Below, one piece after another: positions 33,423 to 42,176 of a stretch of DNA of 64,000 bases. Below the pieces are notes generated by a model. It was not told where the DNA came from. It saw only the letters and a list, made by a program, of their open reading frames with translations, and made no database searches. Origin of the DNA: UA16 sp965661575 (GTDB taxonomy: Bacteria > Bacteroidota > Bacteroidia > Flavobacteriales_D > Sanyastnellaceae); the NCBI GenBank assembly GCA_965661575.1, contig CBFIEJ010000001.1, positions 42,712-106,711 of the forward strand, given 5' to 3'. Within the stretch, counting starts at the first letter, position 1. The number at the start of each line of letters is the position of its first letter. The position numbers and the translations under genes are program-made.

Positions 33423-34955
33423 ATGAACGCTCCTCGTCGCATTCAATCCGCTCTCATTTCCGTTTTTCACAAAGAAGGCTTAGAGCCCATCGTCGACGAG
33501 CTGAAAAGGCTTGGCGTAACCATTTACTCTACTGGTGGTACTCAACGAGCGTTGGAAAAAATGGGTGCTGATGTTGTACCGGTTGAGGAGGTCACGGACT
33601 ATCCCTCCATCCTCGGCGGTCGAGTGAAGACACTACACCCCAAAGTTTTTGGAGGAATCCTGAACCGGAGAAACTTTGAGGCCGACGTCGCACACATGGA
33701 AGAATACGACTTACCGCACATTGACCTCGTGATTGTCGATCTCTACCCATTTGAGCAAACCGTAGCGCAAGGTGGTTCGCACCAAGAGGTGATTGAAAAA
33801 ATCGACATTGGAGGGATCTCATTGATCCGCGCAGCGGCGAAAAACTTCGAAGATGTGGTCATCGTACCGAGTCAAGATGAGTACGGAACAGTGCTCGGTT
33901 TACTTCAAAATGGAGAAGGCGTCACGACTCGGGAAGAACGCCAAAACCTTGCAACGCAGGCATTTCGAATCAGCTCTCATTACGACACGCGCATCCATGA
34001 ATGGATGCAAGGTGGCAACACCGTGAACGAACTGAACTTGTCAGAGCGTCAATCAACCGTTCTACGGTATGGCGAAAACCCCCACCAGGAAGGTCGATTC
34101 TTCGGTGATTTAGGGGAACTGTTTGAACAATTGCATGGAAAGCCGATGTCGTATAACAATTTGTTGGACATCGACTCAGCCGTTCAGCTGATGCGAGAAT
34201 TCCAAGATGGCGAACCAACCTTTGCTGTTTTAAAACACAACAATGCATGTGGACTGGCCTCTCGGTCAACCGTGTCTGAAGCGTGGAAAGACGCACTTGC
34301 TGGGGATCCTGTGTCTGCATTCGGGGGGGTGCTCATCTGCAACAAAGCCATCGATGCTGCAACAGCAACGTCCATGCATGAATTGTTCTTTGAGGTGGCC
34401 ATTGCTCCTGCCTTCGAACCCGATGCGCTGGCCATTTTGCAGCAGAAAAAAAACCGGATCTTGCTCGTGCAAAAACCTTGTGCACCTCAGGCCACCACGG
34501 TTCGATCCATTCTAAATGGTTACCTCGTCCAACAAGCTGACGCCCAAACAGAAACAAACAAAGACTTGAATCTCGCGACAACGACTGCCGCAAGCGAGCA
34601 ACAACTGCGTGATTTGGTTTTTGCGATGAAAATTGCCAAGCATACCCGTTCGAACACCATCGTGTTTGCCAAAGACGGCCAACTGCTCGGAAGTGGTACA
34701 GGACAAACCAGTCGGGTGGACGCACTGAAACAAGCCGTTGTCAAAGCACAAGCCTTTGGTTTTGATCTTAAAGGCGCCGTTATGGCGTCAGACGCCTTCT
34801 TCCCGTTCCCCGATTGCGTTGCACTGGCCAAAGAGGCTGGAATCGAAGCGGTCATTCAGCCTGGCGGATCCGTCAAAGATCAATTGAGCATCGATTACTG
34901 CAACGAAAACAGCGTGGCGATGTACATGACGGGTACGCGTCATTTCCGGCATTGA
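33423..34955 (+). CDS. purH: Bifunctional AICAR formyltransferase / IMP cyclohydrolase
   Basis: Catalyses the last two steps to IMP in purine synthesis. The 510-residue protein has the N-terminal cyclohydrolase domain (ALISVFHKEGLE, STGGTQRAL, GGRVKTLHPKV; about residues 1-195). The C-terminal formyltransferase domain has KHNNACGLA with the Lys-His pair, and GSVKDQLSIDYCNENSVAMYMTGTRHFRH at the end. Length and ends are normal. It is a stand-alone gene; no purine riboswitch can fit in the short leader. Confidence 0.96.
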   Translation: MNAPRRIQSALISVFHKEGLEPIVDELKRLGVTIYSTGGTQRALEKMGADVVPVEEVTDYPSILGGRVKTLHPKVFGGILNRRNFEADVAHMEEYDLPHIDLVIVDLYPFEQTVAQGGSHQEVIEKIDIGGISLIRAAAKNFEDVVIVPSQDEYGTVLGLLQNGEGVTTREERQNLATQAFRISSHYDTRIHEWMQGGNTVNELNLSERQSTVLRYGENPHQEGRFFGDLGELFEQLHGKPMSYNNLLDIDSAVQLMREFQDGEPTFAVLKHNNACGLASRSTVSEAWKDALAGDPVSAFGGVLICNKAIDAATATSMHELFFEVAIAPAFEPDALAILQQKKNRILLVQKPCAPQATTVRSILNGYLVQQADAQTETNKDLNLATTTAASEQQLRDLVFAMKIAKHTRSNTIVFAKDGQLLGSGTGQTSRVDALKQAVVKAQAFGFDLKGAVMASDAFFPFPDCVALAKEAGIEAVIQPGGSVKDQLSIDYCNENSVAMYMTGTRHFRH

Positions 34956-35029
34956 CTCGCCGGATTCAGCAAAAAAATAAGTTGGTTTCAAGGCAATAAA
35001 AATGATGCCACACTTTTCTCCACAGGCAT

Positions 35030-35059
35030 GCAATCCGCAGTTGCGGTTGCCTATATTTG
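35030..35059 (+). promoter_or_regulatory. mreB promoter with hairpin/inverted repeat abutting the -7 box
   Basis: An inverted repeat GCAA(T)CCGC-AGTT-GCGGTTGC at 35030-35050 is followed after one base by TATATTTG at 35052-35059. The mreB ATG is 41 bases further on. The repeat fills the region just upstream of the -7 element, where a regulator or polymerase would bind. An operator role is inference. Confidence 0.45.
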
Positions 35060-35100
35060 AGTGTTCACAGTTGTTCTTCCACACTTAGCCAAGTCCGATC

Positions 35101-36126
35101 ATGGGATTGTTCAATTTTTTCATGCAAGAGATCGCGATTGATCTCGGTACAGCCAACACCATCATCTATTATGAAGACAAAGTCGTCGTAGATGAACCCA
35201 GTATAGTCGCCAAAGATCGGAGCAATGGCCGCGTTGTAGCCATTGGTCGTCTCGCGCAGCAAATGCACGGTAAGACACACAAAAACATTGAAACCATCCG
35301 GCCTCTCAAGGATGGTGTGATTGCAGATTTTCAGGCTGCTGAAGAAATGATCAAAGGAATGATCAAGATGATCAATCAACGCAACTCTTGGTTTACGCCC
35401 TCATTGCGCATGGTCATCTGCATTCCTTCTGGCATTACCGAAGTCGAAAAACGCGCCGTTGCTGATAGTGCTGAACACGCTGGAGGAAAGGATGTCTACC
35501 TGATTCACGAACCCATGGCAGCCGCCATCGGTATTGGAATTGATGTAGAAGAGCCCATGGGCAATATGATCATTGATATCGGAGGTGGAACTTCCGAAAT
35601 CGCCGTAATCGCCTTGGGTGGTATCGTGACCGATAAAAACATCCGAGTGGCTGGTGATGAATTTACCTCAGACATCGAAGAGTACATGCGCCGACAGCAC
35701 AACATCCTCATCGGTGAACGAACGGCAGAACAAATCAAGATTGAAGTTGGGGCCGCTACGCTCGAATTGGAAAATCCTCCCGAAGATTATCCTGTTCGAG
35801 GTCGAGACTTGATGACGGGTATTCCCAAGGAAATCTTGGTTTCGTACAGCGAAATTGCACAAGCCTTGGACAAGAGCATTTCCAAAATTGAAGAAGCTAT
35901 TCACTCCGCATTGGAACAAACCCCTCCTGAACTCTCCGCGGACATTTACCGCACCGGGATTTACTTGGCCGGTGGAGGAGCTCTTTTGCGCGGGTTGGAC
36001 AAGCGCATTTCAGCTCGAACGAAACTACCCGTGCATGTCGCTGAAGATCCGCTCCATGCTGTTGCAAAAGGAACAGCTATCGCGCTGAAAAACATCGAAC
36101 GATTCACCTTCTTGATGCGCAACTGA
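35101..36126 (+). CDS. mreB: Rod shape-determining protein MreB
   Basis: Actin-like ATPase whose membrane-bound filaments direct lateral cell-wall synthesis. The 341-residue protein has IDLGTANTIIYY (phosphate 1), IPSGITEVEKRAV, the phosphate-2 motif DIGGGTSEIAVI, and the adenosine motif AGGGALLRGLD. The short amphipathic N-terminus (MGLFNFFMQE) fits membrane binding. It is the first gene of mreB-mreC-mreD-mrdA-rodA, so the organism is probably rod-shaped. Confidence 0.96.
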   Translation: MGLFNFFMQEIAIDLGTANTIIYYEDKVVVDEPSIVAKDRSNGRVVAIGRLAQQMHGKTHKNIETIRPLKDGVIADFQAAEEMIKGMIKMINQRNSWFTPSLRMVICIPSGITEVEKRAVADSAEHAGGKDVYLIHEPMAAAIGIGIDVEEPMGNMIIDIGGGTSEIAVIALGGIVTDKNIRVAGDEFTSDIEEYMRRQHNILIGERTAEQIKIEVGAATLELENPPEDYPVRGRDLMTGIPKEILVSYSEIAQALDKSISKIEEAIHSALEQTPPELSADIYRTGIYLAGGGALLRGLDKRISARTKLPVHVAEDPLHAVAKGTAIALKNIERFTFLMRN

Positions 36127-36142
36127 TTCCAAGCGCTGCAAC

Positions 36143-36946
36143 ATGAGAAACCTCTGGAACTTCATCGTTCAGTACCAGGTAATCTTGGTTTTCATAGTGC
36201 TGCAGGGCTTCGCGATGAGCTGGTTCGTGTCCAGTCATGGCTATCCACGGGGCGCATGGGTTCGACTCGCATTGGATTGGGAAAGTGCCTGGCAAGGACA
36301 AATCTCCGCTTGGAGACACCGCGCTGAACTCTCAGATCAAAACATCCAACTGCTCGAAGAAAACGCACGACTGCGTTCCAGAGCGGGATCACCATCGGCC
36401 GTTCAGATTGCGAAAAGAAGTCAATTTACAGCCGCTGAAGTCATTCGCTCCACATGGACGCAGAATCAAAATTATTTCATTCTCGACAAAGGGAAAGAGC
36501 AGGGCGCTGCCGCCGGGCAGGGAGTGACCTCAAATGGCGCGGCAATCGGAAAAATAATCGAAACAACGGATGGTTATTCGTTGGGAATTCCCTTGATTCA
36601 CAACCAAATCGATTGGAGCGCCCGAATCGGCGAAACGGGTGCCATCGGAAGATTGAAATGGGACGGAGAAGACCGCACGTTAGGTACATTGTTTGACATT
36701 CCGAGAAGTGCGGCATTCAGCCCCGGAGATTCCGTCATTACGACTGGGTTTCAAGGCGTGTTCCCTCCGAATCTTCTGTTTGGAATCGTCGCCGATGATG
36801 AGCCTTCATTTGATGGAGAGTTTTTGAATGTTCCCGTCATTTGGACGGTCGACTTTCAATCGCTCAGGTATGTGCAGCTTACTGAAACCACTGATGCGAG
36901 TCAAATCAACTCTTTGGAGAACACCGCCAATCAAACCACACCGTGA
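36143..36946 (+). CDS. mreC: Rod shape-determining protein MreC
   Basis: Bitopic inner-membrane scaffold of the elongasome that activates PBP2-RodA. The 267-residue protein has one membrane segment (about residues 10-30, VILVFIVLQGFAMSWFV), a coiled coil (about 55-80, LSDQNIQLLEENARLRS), and a beta-rich periplasmic domain with NYFILDKGKEQGAAAGQGV and GDSVITTGFQGVFPPNLLFGIV, as in MreC. It lies 16 bases after mreB, and its TGA overlaps the mreD GTG start. Confidence 0.93.
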   Translation: MRNLWNFIVQYQVILVFIVLQGFAMSWFVSSHGYPRGAWVRLALDWESAWQGQISAWRHRAELSDQNIQLLEENARLRSRAGSPSAVQIAKRSQFTAAEVIRSTWTQNQNYFILDKGKEQGAAAGQGVTSNGAAIGKIIETTDGYSLGIPLIHNQIDWSARIGETGAIGRLKWDGEDRTLGTLFDIPRSAAFSPGDSVITTGFQGVFPPNLLFGIVADDEPSFDGEFLNVPVIWTVDFQSLRYVQLTETTDASQINSLENTANQTTP

Positions 36947-37461
36947 ATCTAGCACTGCTCATACCCCTGCAGCTGCTGTTGACCTGCGCACTGCAAGTTT
37001 TATTTTTTCAGAATATGACTTTCTGGGACGGATGGGGAATTGTGATTTTTCATGTCCTTGGAATCCTCTTGCTTCCGCTGAACACGCGTCCCATTGTGCT
37101 GATGATCATTAGCGGTATCATTGGAGCCACGGTTGACTTTTTTGCATTCGGAGGAGGAATCTTTACCTCCTCGGCGGTTGCCATGGCGTTGGTTTTACCA
37201 TTCATCAATCGGCTCCTCGCCCCGCGCGAAGGCTATGAAGTCACCGACAAACCGATCATTCAAAGCATGGGCATCCAGTGGTTTTCAATCCGAACCATTG
37301 CCGCCTTGCTGATCCACAATCTCTGGATGTTTTCAATGGAAGCTGGTCGATGGGAGTTGGTTCTTGTGGGTTGGGGCAAAGCAATTACATCCTCTCTCAT
37401 CTGTTGGTTCTTATTTGCCATTACCCTGCAACTCGTGCAGTCAAAAGGGAAAAGGCGATGA
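36943..37461 (+). CDS. mreD: Rod shape-determining protein MreD
   Basis: A 172-residue very hydrophobic inner-membrane protein (five or six segments) of the elongasome. It is recognised mainly from its position between mreC and mrdA, its size and its hydrophobic profile; sequence conservation in MreD is low. QNMTFWDGWG near the start and DFFAFGGGIFTSSAVAMALVLPFINR in the middle fit Bacteroidota MreD. The GTG start lies in a GTGA overlap with mreC, and its stop overlaps the mrdA start (ATGA). Confidence 0.85.
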   Translation: MNLALLIPLQLLLTCALQVLFFQNMTFWDGWGIVIFHVLGILLLPLNTRPIVLMIISGIIGATVDFFAFGGGIFTSSAVAMALVLPFINRLLAPREGYEVTDKPIIQSMGIQWFSIRTIAALLIHNLWMFSMEAGRWELVLVGWGKAITSSLICWFLFAITLQLVQSKGKRR

Positions 37462-39281
37462 ACCTGAGAGAACGCCAATGGATCATTGGAGCTATTTTTC
37501 TGCTGATCGCAATCATCTTCATCGGCAGGCTTGCTCACCTCCAACTTTTCTCGAGCAATCTTCAGGATTACGCCGCTCGCCTCACTCAGGAACGGGAAGT
37601 TCTAGAACCCGCCAGAGGTTTGATTTACGATCGCAACGGACAGTTGTTTTTGGACAACCAAGCAGGATATGATATTCTATTCACACCAAGACAATGCCGC
37701 TTGGGGGGCGGCATGGATACCCTCGCACTTGCAGAACTTGTCGACCTGACGTCAGCCGAAATTCAAAGAGCCATTCGCAAGGCAGAAGCTTATGCAACGT
37801 ATCGCCCCTCCAGCATTCGCAAGCAAATGCCAGCTTCGGAGTATGCCGCGATCGCAGGAGAATTGTGGAAATTCCCGGGCATACAAGCTCGGAGACGATC
37901 CATTCGAACCAATGAATCAGGACTTGGCAGCCACCTCCTAGGAGAATACCGCGAAGTCGACCGCGATGACATTGAGTCCAACCTTGGCTATCAGCTCGGA
38001 GACTACAAAGGAAAGTCTGGTCTTGAATTGCAGTGGGAACATGAACTCAAAGGGAAGAAAGGCGTCAAGTTTCATTTGGTCGACATTCGAAACGACTACC
38101 GTGAATCTGCCCAGCAAGGTGAATTAGACTCCATCCCCACCCCGGGAGAAAACCTGACACTGACACTTGACATGCACCTTCAAGCATACGGAGAACACAT
38201 CATGCAAGGCAAACGCGGCAGCATCGTTGCCATCGAACCTGAAACAGGTGAAGTCTTAGCCATGGTCAGCGCTCCAAGCTACGGAACAGATCTTCTGACC
38301 GGTCGGATGCGCGGAGTGCATTATGACAGCCTCTTGCGCGATCCAAACAAACCCCTGTTTAACCGAACCATGCGAGCAACCTATCGACCTGGGAGCATCT
38401 TCAAGATGATTCAAGGATTGATCGCTTTGGATCAAGGGTTGATCTCGTCTCAAACCCGTATTCCATGCAATCGATCCATCATCGGCTGCCACGGAGGACA
38501 CACCAATGACAACCTTGAGGCTGCAATTGTGCATTCCTGCAATCCTTATTTTCATGAGGTAATGCGTCGTATGATTCAGCCGCGAAAAACGACAAATATC
38601 TTTACAGAAGCCCGCCAAGAACTCAATAAATGGACAGCTTCCATTGAACGCTTTGGCCTGGGCACTGATCTCGGAGGAAATTTCCCTGGGCTGCGATCAG
38701 GATCAGTACCAGACACCACACTTTACGACAAGCTATACGGCCGAAAGAGATGGGCCTTCTCGACGATTTATTCGATTTCTATTGGAGAAGGAGAGCTTCT
38801 CACCACACCACTGCACATGGCAAATCTTGCGGCCATACTTGCCAATCGCGGTGCATTTAGAACGCCTCATGTTGTTCAATCAATCGGATCGAATGGCAAA
38901 CCGTCTGGGACAGACTCATTGGTTCGGACTGGGATTTCACGGGAGCTTTTTGAGCCTGTCATCAAAGCCATGAATGCGGTTACAGAGTCAGACGAAGGCA
39001 CTGCACCGCTTGCCCGTGTGCCGGGAATAAAGGTCTGTGGCAAAACAGGAACCGTTCAAGATTCAAAAGGAAACCACTCGGTTTTCATCGCTTTCGCTCC
39101 AGCCGAAAATCCGAGGATCGCATTGAGTGTTTACGTGGAAAATGCAGGCGCAGGAGGAGATTGGGCCGCTCCAATTGCCAGTCTCATGATGGAAAAATAC
39201 CTCAAAGGGAACGTAGAACAAGCGGATAAAGAGTTGCGGGTTGTCCGGGGCACGTATCCATTCGCCAACGCAAAGCAATGA
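37458..39281 (+). CDS. mrdA: Penicillin-binding protein 2 (elongasome transpeptidase)
   Basis: Class B PBP that cross-links new lateral wall made by RodA. The 607-residue protein has one N-terminal membrane segment (IIGAIFLLIAIIFIG), a pedestal domain with VLEPARGLIYDRNG, and the transpeptidase domain with the active-site Ser in PGSIFK (SxxK), HSCN (SxN) and CGKTGT (KTG). ATG 37458 overlaps the mreD stop; the frame stays open upstream only as a shadow of mreD. rodA overlaps its end by 4 bases. Confidence 0.94.
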   Translation: MNLRERQWIIGAIFLLIAIIFIGRLAHLQLFSSNLQDYAARLTQEREVLEPARGLIYDRNGQLFLDNQAGYDILFTPRQCRLGGGMDTLALAELVDLTSAEIQRAIRKAEAYATYRPSSIRKQMPASEYAAIAGELWKFPGIQARRRSIRTNESGLGSHLLGEYREVDRDDIESNLGYQLGDYKGKSGLELQWEHELKGKKGVKFHLVDIRNDYRESAQQGELDSIPTPGENLTLTLDMHLQAYGEHIMQGKRGSIVAIEPETGEVLAMVSAPSYGTDLLTGRMRGVHYDSLLRDPNKPLFNRTMRATYRPGSIFKMIQGLIALDQGLISSQTRIPCNRSIIGCHGGHTNDNLEAAIVHSCNPYFHEVMRRMIQPRKTTNIFTEARQELNKWTASIERFGLGTDLGGNFPGLRSGSVPDTTLYDKLYGRKRWAFSTIYSISIGEGELLTTPLHMANLAAILANRGAFRTPHVVQSIGSNGKPSGTDSLVRTGISRELFEPVIKAMNAVTESDEGTAPLARVPGIKVCGKTGTVQDSKGNHSVFIAFAPAENPRIALSVYVENAGAGGDWAAPIASLMMEKYLKGNVEQADKELRVVRGTYPFANAKQ

Positions 39282-40600
39282 GAAGAACAGCTCCCATATT
39301 GCAGCGCATTGATTGGATTACGATTGGTCTCGTGCTCACCTTTATGGCCATGGGACTGCTAAACATCGCGAGTTCCACCAGTGGCGCTGAAACTGTTGAG
39401 TGGTTCGACCTCAATAGCAAAGTTGGCAAACAGTTCATTTGGGTGTTTATCGCTCTCGCAATTGCAGCGGTTACGCTCATTGTTGAAGGCGAATTTTTCA
39501 TCCGCACCACTGTCCTTCACTACGTGGTGAACATTGTTCTTCTCATCGCAGTTCTGCTTATTGGTAAAACAGTGGGAGGTGCCAAATCTTGGTTTGGAAT
39601 CGGGTCGGTGAGTCTGCAACCGTCTGAATTCGCCAAAACAGGCACTGCACTCATGTTGGCCTGGCTGCTCAGCCGAAGCGATGGGAAAATCAGAGATACC
39701 AAAACACTGGTGCAATCGGTATTGATCGTTTGCATTCCGGCAGCTTTGATCATGCTTCAGCCCGACGCTGGAACGGTCCTCGTCTATGGTGGATTGATTT
39801 TCGCATTCTACCGAGAAGGACTATCTGGAAACGTGCTCATTGCCGTTTTCTGTGCCTTGCTACTGCTGATTGCAACGATTTTGACGGGATCATCTTCCTA
39901 CGATTATCCCGGACTTGGCACACAGTCTGCAATCGGGTGGCTCTGGCTCATCCTGGTCTTCCTTGGTGCTCTGATTTGGAAGTTGATTCCCGGATGGGTA
40001 GTTCCGCGGAACCGCAAACGCGTGAGAAAGGCGACTCTGGTTTGCTTCACGTTGGCATTGGCATTCAGCGCAGGTGTTCATAGTGGCCTGGAGGGCATGC
40101 TCAAGACACACCAAAAGGAACGGATTTATGTTTTGTTCGGAATCGATGTAGGCAATCCTGATGCCGACTATAACATTCGCCATGCCAAAGCTGCTGTAAG
40201 TTCGGGAAGTTGGACTGGCACAGGATTTCTCCAAGGTCCCATGACCGCTTATGGTTTTGTTCCTGAACAAGAGACCGACTTTATTTTTTGCACCATAGGC
40301 GAAGAATGGGGCTTTCTGGGAAGCACATTGGCTATCCTTTTGTACACCATGCTTCTGCTCCGAATACTTGTCCTCGCTGAACGACAAAGGAGTGATTTTA
40401 CCCGAATCTATGCATACGCTGTTGCCAGCATTCTTTTCATGCACTTCTTAATCAATGTGGGCATGGTGCTCGGTCTCGCTCCAGTCATCGGAATTCCTTT
40501 GCCTTTTATCAGCGCTGGTGGTTCTTCCTTGGTTGGATTCACCATTCTGATCGCCATCCTGCTACGGCTGGATGCCGAACGTTCATATGTTTTGCGATAA
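39278..40600 (+). CDS. rodA: Peptidoglycan glycosyltransferase RodA (SEDS family)
   Basis: SEDS-family polymerase of lipid II, partner of PBP2. The 440-residue polytopic protein (about ten membrane segments) has GIGSVSLQPSEFAK near residue 110, the catalytic-region Asp in QPDAGT, and the C-terminal signature PFISAGGSSLVG. Bacteroidota RodA proteins are longer than the enterobacterial ~370 residues because of an extra loop near residues 215-265, seen here. The last gene of the operon, it is followed by two hairpins. Confidence 0.95.
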   Translation: MRRTAPILQRIDWITIGLVLTFMAMGLLNIASSTSGAETVEWFDLNSKVGKQFIWVFIALAIAAVTLIVEGEFFIRTTVLHYVVNIVLLIAVLLIGKTVGGAKSWFGIGSVSLQPSEFAKTGTALMLAWLLSRSDGKIRDTKTLVQSVLIVCIPAALIMLQPDAGTVLVYGGLIFAFYREGLSGNVLIAVFCALLLLIATILTGSSSYDYPGLGTQSAIGWLWLILVFLGALIWKLIPGWVVPRNRKRVRKATLVCFTLALAFSAGVHSGLEGMLKTHQKERIYVLFGIDVGNPDADYNIRHAKAAVSSGSWTGTGFLQGPMTAYGFVPEQETDFIFCTIGEEWGFLGSTLAILLYTMLLLRILVLAERQRSDFTRIYAYAVASILFMHFLINVGMVLGLAPVIGIPLPFISAGGSSLVGFTILIAILLRLDAERSYVLR

Positions 40601-40654
40601 ATATTTTAATCTTAAAAAAAAGCATATTAGCAGAACTTTATAATTATTTCGTCG

Positions 40655-40662
40655 TATATTTA
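40655..40662 (+). promoter_or_regulatory. Orphan -7-like box in AT-rich spacer after rodA
   Basis: TATATTTA inside an AT-rich stretch (about 40601-40690) with no credible protein gene after it. It could start a short RNA ending at the terminator at 40769-40798, or be chance in AT-rich DNA. Confidence 0.25.
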
Positions 40663-40691
40663 CATGTGTCACATTCCCGAATACATTTTAA

Positions 40692-40726
40692 CCCATTGCA
40701 CTAGGATTCAACTCCAAAGCAATGGG
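40692..40726 (+). terminator. Inverted repeat, possible rodA terminator or sRNA stem
   Basis: Perfect 8-bp repeat CCCATTGC/GCAATGGG separated by 19 bases and followed by ATTTTTC. The long loop makes it a weak terminator; it may instead be part of a structured RNA. Confidence 0.4.
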
Positions 40727-40768
40727 ATTTTTCATGTCATTTGGTGTGCGCCGCAAAACAACAAAACC

Positions 40769-40798
40769 AAAAGCCCCGCTGCGAAGCGGGGCTTTTTT
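40769..40798. terminator. Bidirectional terminator between rodA and sucB
   Basis: Perfect 12-bp stem AAAAGCCCCGCT/AGCGGGGCTTTT closed by a GCGA (GNRA) tetraloop and flanked by T-runs on both strands. It serves the convergent rodA and sucB transcripts. Confidence 0.9.
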
Positions 40799-40817
40799 AA
40801 TGCTATGCGATTGATGC

Positions 40818-42089
40818 TTAAAGGCCCAGCAAAACCTCCGCAGGTTTTTTCCCCATGAACAGGAGGCGCTCAGGCTGTTCAATCATTTCCTTGATGGCGT
40901 ACAAAAAGCCAACGCTTTCCTTTCCATCAATGATCCGGTGATCGTAGCTTAAAGCTACATACATCACAGGTCTCACTTCCACTTTTCCATTGACGGCGAC
41001 CGGCCGCTCCACAATGTTATGCATCCCCAGAATTGCGCTTTGTGGTGGATTGATGATCGGCGTAGACAGCATCGAACCGAATACACCTCCATTGGTAATA
41101 GTGAATGTCCCCCCTTGCATCTCATCAATCCCCAACTCTCCGTCACGTGCTCGAATGGCCAATCGCTTAATTTCAGCCTCAATTTGAGCCAAATTCATGG
41201 ACTCCGCATTCCGCACCACAGGCACCATCAAGCCCTTCGGTGAGCTCACAGCAATACCGATGTCGGCGTAATCGGGGACAATGACCTCCTTTCCATCGAT
41301 CATGCCATTGACCGTTGGAAACTGAGCAATGGCGTGCGTCACTGCTTTCGTAAAGAAGCTCATGAAGCCAAGTCCAACACCATGTGATTCTCGAAAGGCA
41401 TCTTTGTATTTCGCGCGAAGATCCATGACCGGTTTCATGTCCACCTCATTGAAAGTGGTCAACATAGCCGTTTCATTCTTGACACCCACCAAACGTTCAG
41501 CGACTTTGCGTCGAAGCATCGACATTTTTTCACGGCGAACCTCCCGACTTCCGCCCCAAGTTTGTGTGGCGTTCACATCAAAACCAGCCGCCATCGCAGC
41601 AGCAACATCTTGTTGCAGAATTCGCCCATCCCGACCCGTTCCGCTTACTTGATTTGCGGCAACTCCATGATCGGACATCATTTTTCGAGCCGCTGGTGAA
41701 GGGTGTTTATCCGCGTGACTCTTTGCAGGTGCCACAGCCGGATTCGGATTGACTTGTTTCGCAGCAGGTGCCGATGCAGGCGCGGGTGCAGGTGCAGGCG
41801 CAGGCGCAGGAGCTGCTTTCGGTTTAATCTGCTTGCCTTCTGGAGCTTTCGCCGACGTATCAATCAGACAACATACCGCTCCGACTTCAATGACATCGCC
41901 CTCCTCAGCCTTGAGCGTGATGATCCCTGCCTCTTCTGCGGGAAGTTCCAACGTTGCCTTGTCTGAGTCTACCTCAGCAATCGCTTGATCCTTTTCGACA
42001 TAATCGCCATCGGACACAAGCCATGTTGCAATTTCTACCTCACTGATGGACTCCCCTGGACTGGGGACTTTCATTTCTAGCTTTGACAT
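40818..42089 (-). CDS. sucB: 2-oxoglutarate dehydrogenase E2 (dihydrolipoyllysine succinyltransferase)
   Basis: E2 core of the 2-oxoglutarate dehydrogenase complex, moving succinyl from E1 to CoA via a lipoyl arm. The 423-residue protein has one lipoyl domain with the lipoylated Lys in EVDSDKATLEL (residues about 38-48), an Ala-Pro linker (about 95-115), a peripheral-subunit-binding domain (PSPAARKMMSDHGV) and the catalytic domain with SYDHRIIDGKESVGFL. sucA is 87 bases upstream; an E3 (lpd) is at 50 kb. Confidence 0.95.
   Translation of the reverse strand: MSKLEMKVPSPGESISEVEIATWLVSDGDYVEKDQAIAEVDSDKATLELPAEEAGIITLKAEEGDVIEVGAVCCLIDTSAKAPEGKQIKPKAAPAPAPAPAPAPASAPAAKQVNPNPAVAPAKSHADKHPSPAARKMMSDHGVAANQVSGTGRDGRILQQDVAAAMAAGFDVNATQTWGGSREVRREKMSMLRRKVAERLVGVKNETAMLTTFNEVDMKPVMDLRAKYKDAFRESHGVGLGFMSFFTKAVTHAIAQFPTVNGMIDGKEVIVPDYADIGIAVSSPKGLMVPVVRNAESMNLAQIEAEIKRLAIRARDGELGIDEMQGGTFTITNGGVFGSMLSTPIINPPQSAILGMHNIVERPVAVNGKVEVRPVMYVALSYDHRIIDGKESVGFLYAIKEMIEQPERLLFMGKKPAEVLLGL
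41775..41810. repeat. Hexamer repeat encoding the Ala-Pro linker of SucB
   Basis: Six tandem hexamers of the form (C/T)GC(A/G)GG on the plus strand, read on the minus strand as alternating Pro-Ala codons of the E2 linker. Its length could change by replication slippage without breaking the frame. Confidence 0.75.
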
Positions 42090-42176
42090 CGCTATTCAAA
42101 TTGTTTTTTGATCGCTCCTATATCGTGCAATTAACAACGCATCATCCACATATGGAGACGCGCCCAACATGATTTC

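Noticed and set aside
40664..40858. 64-codon open frame after rodA
   Set aside because: It runs through both hairpins and into the end of sucB; an RNA or terminator explanation is better.
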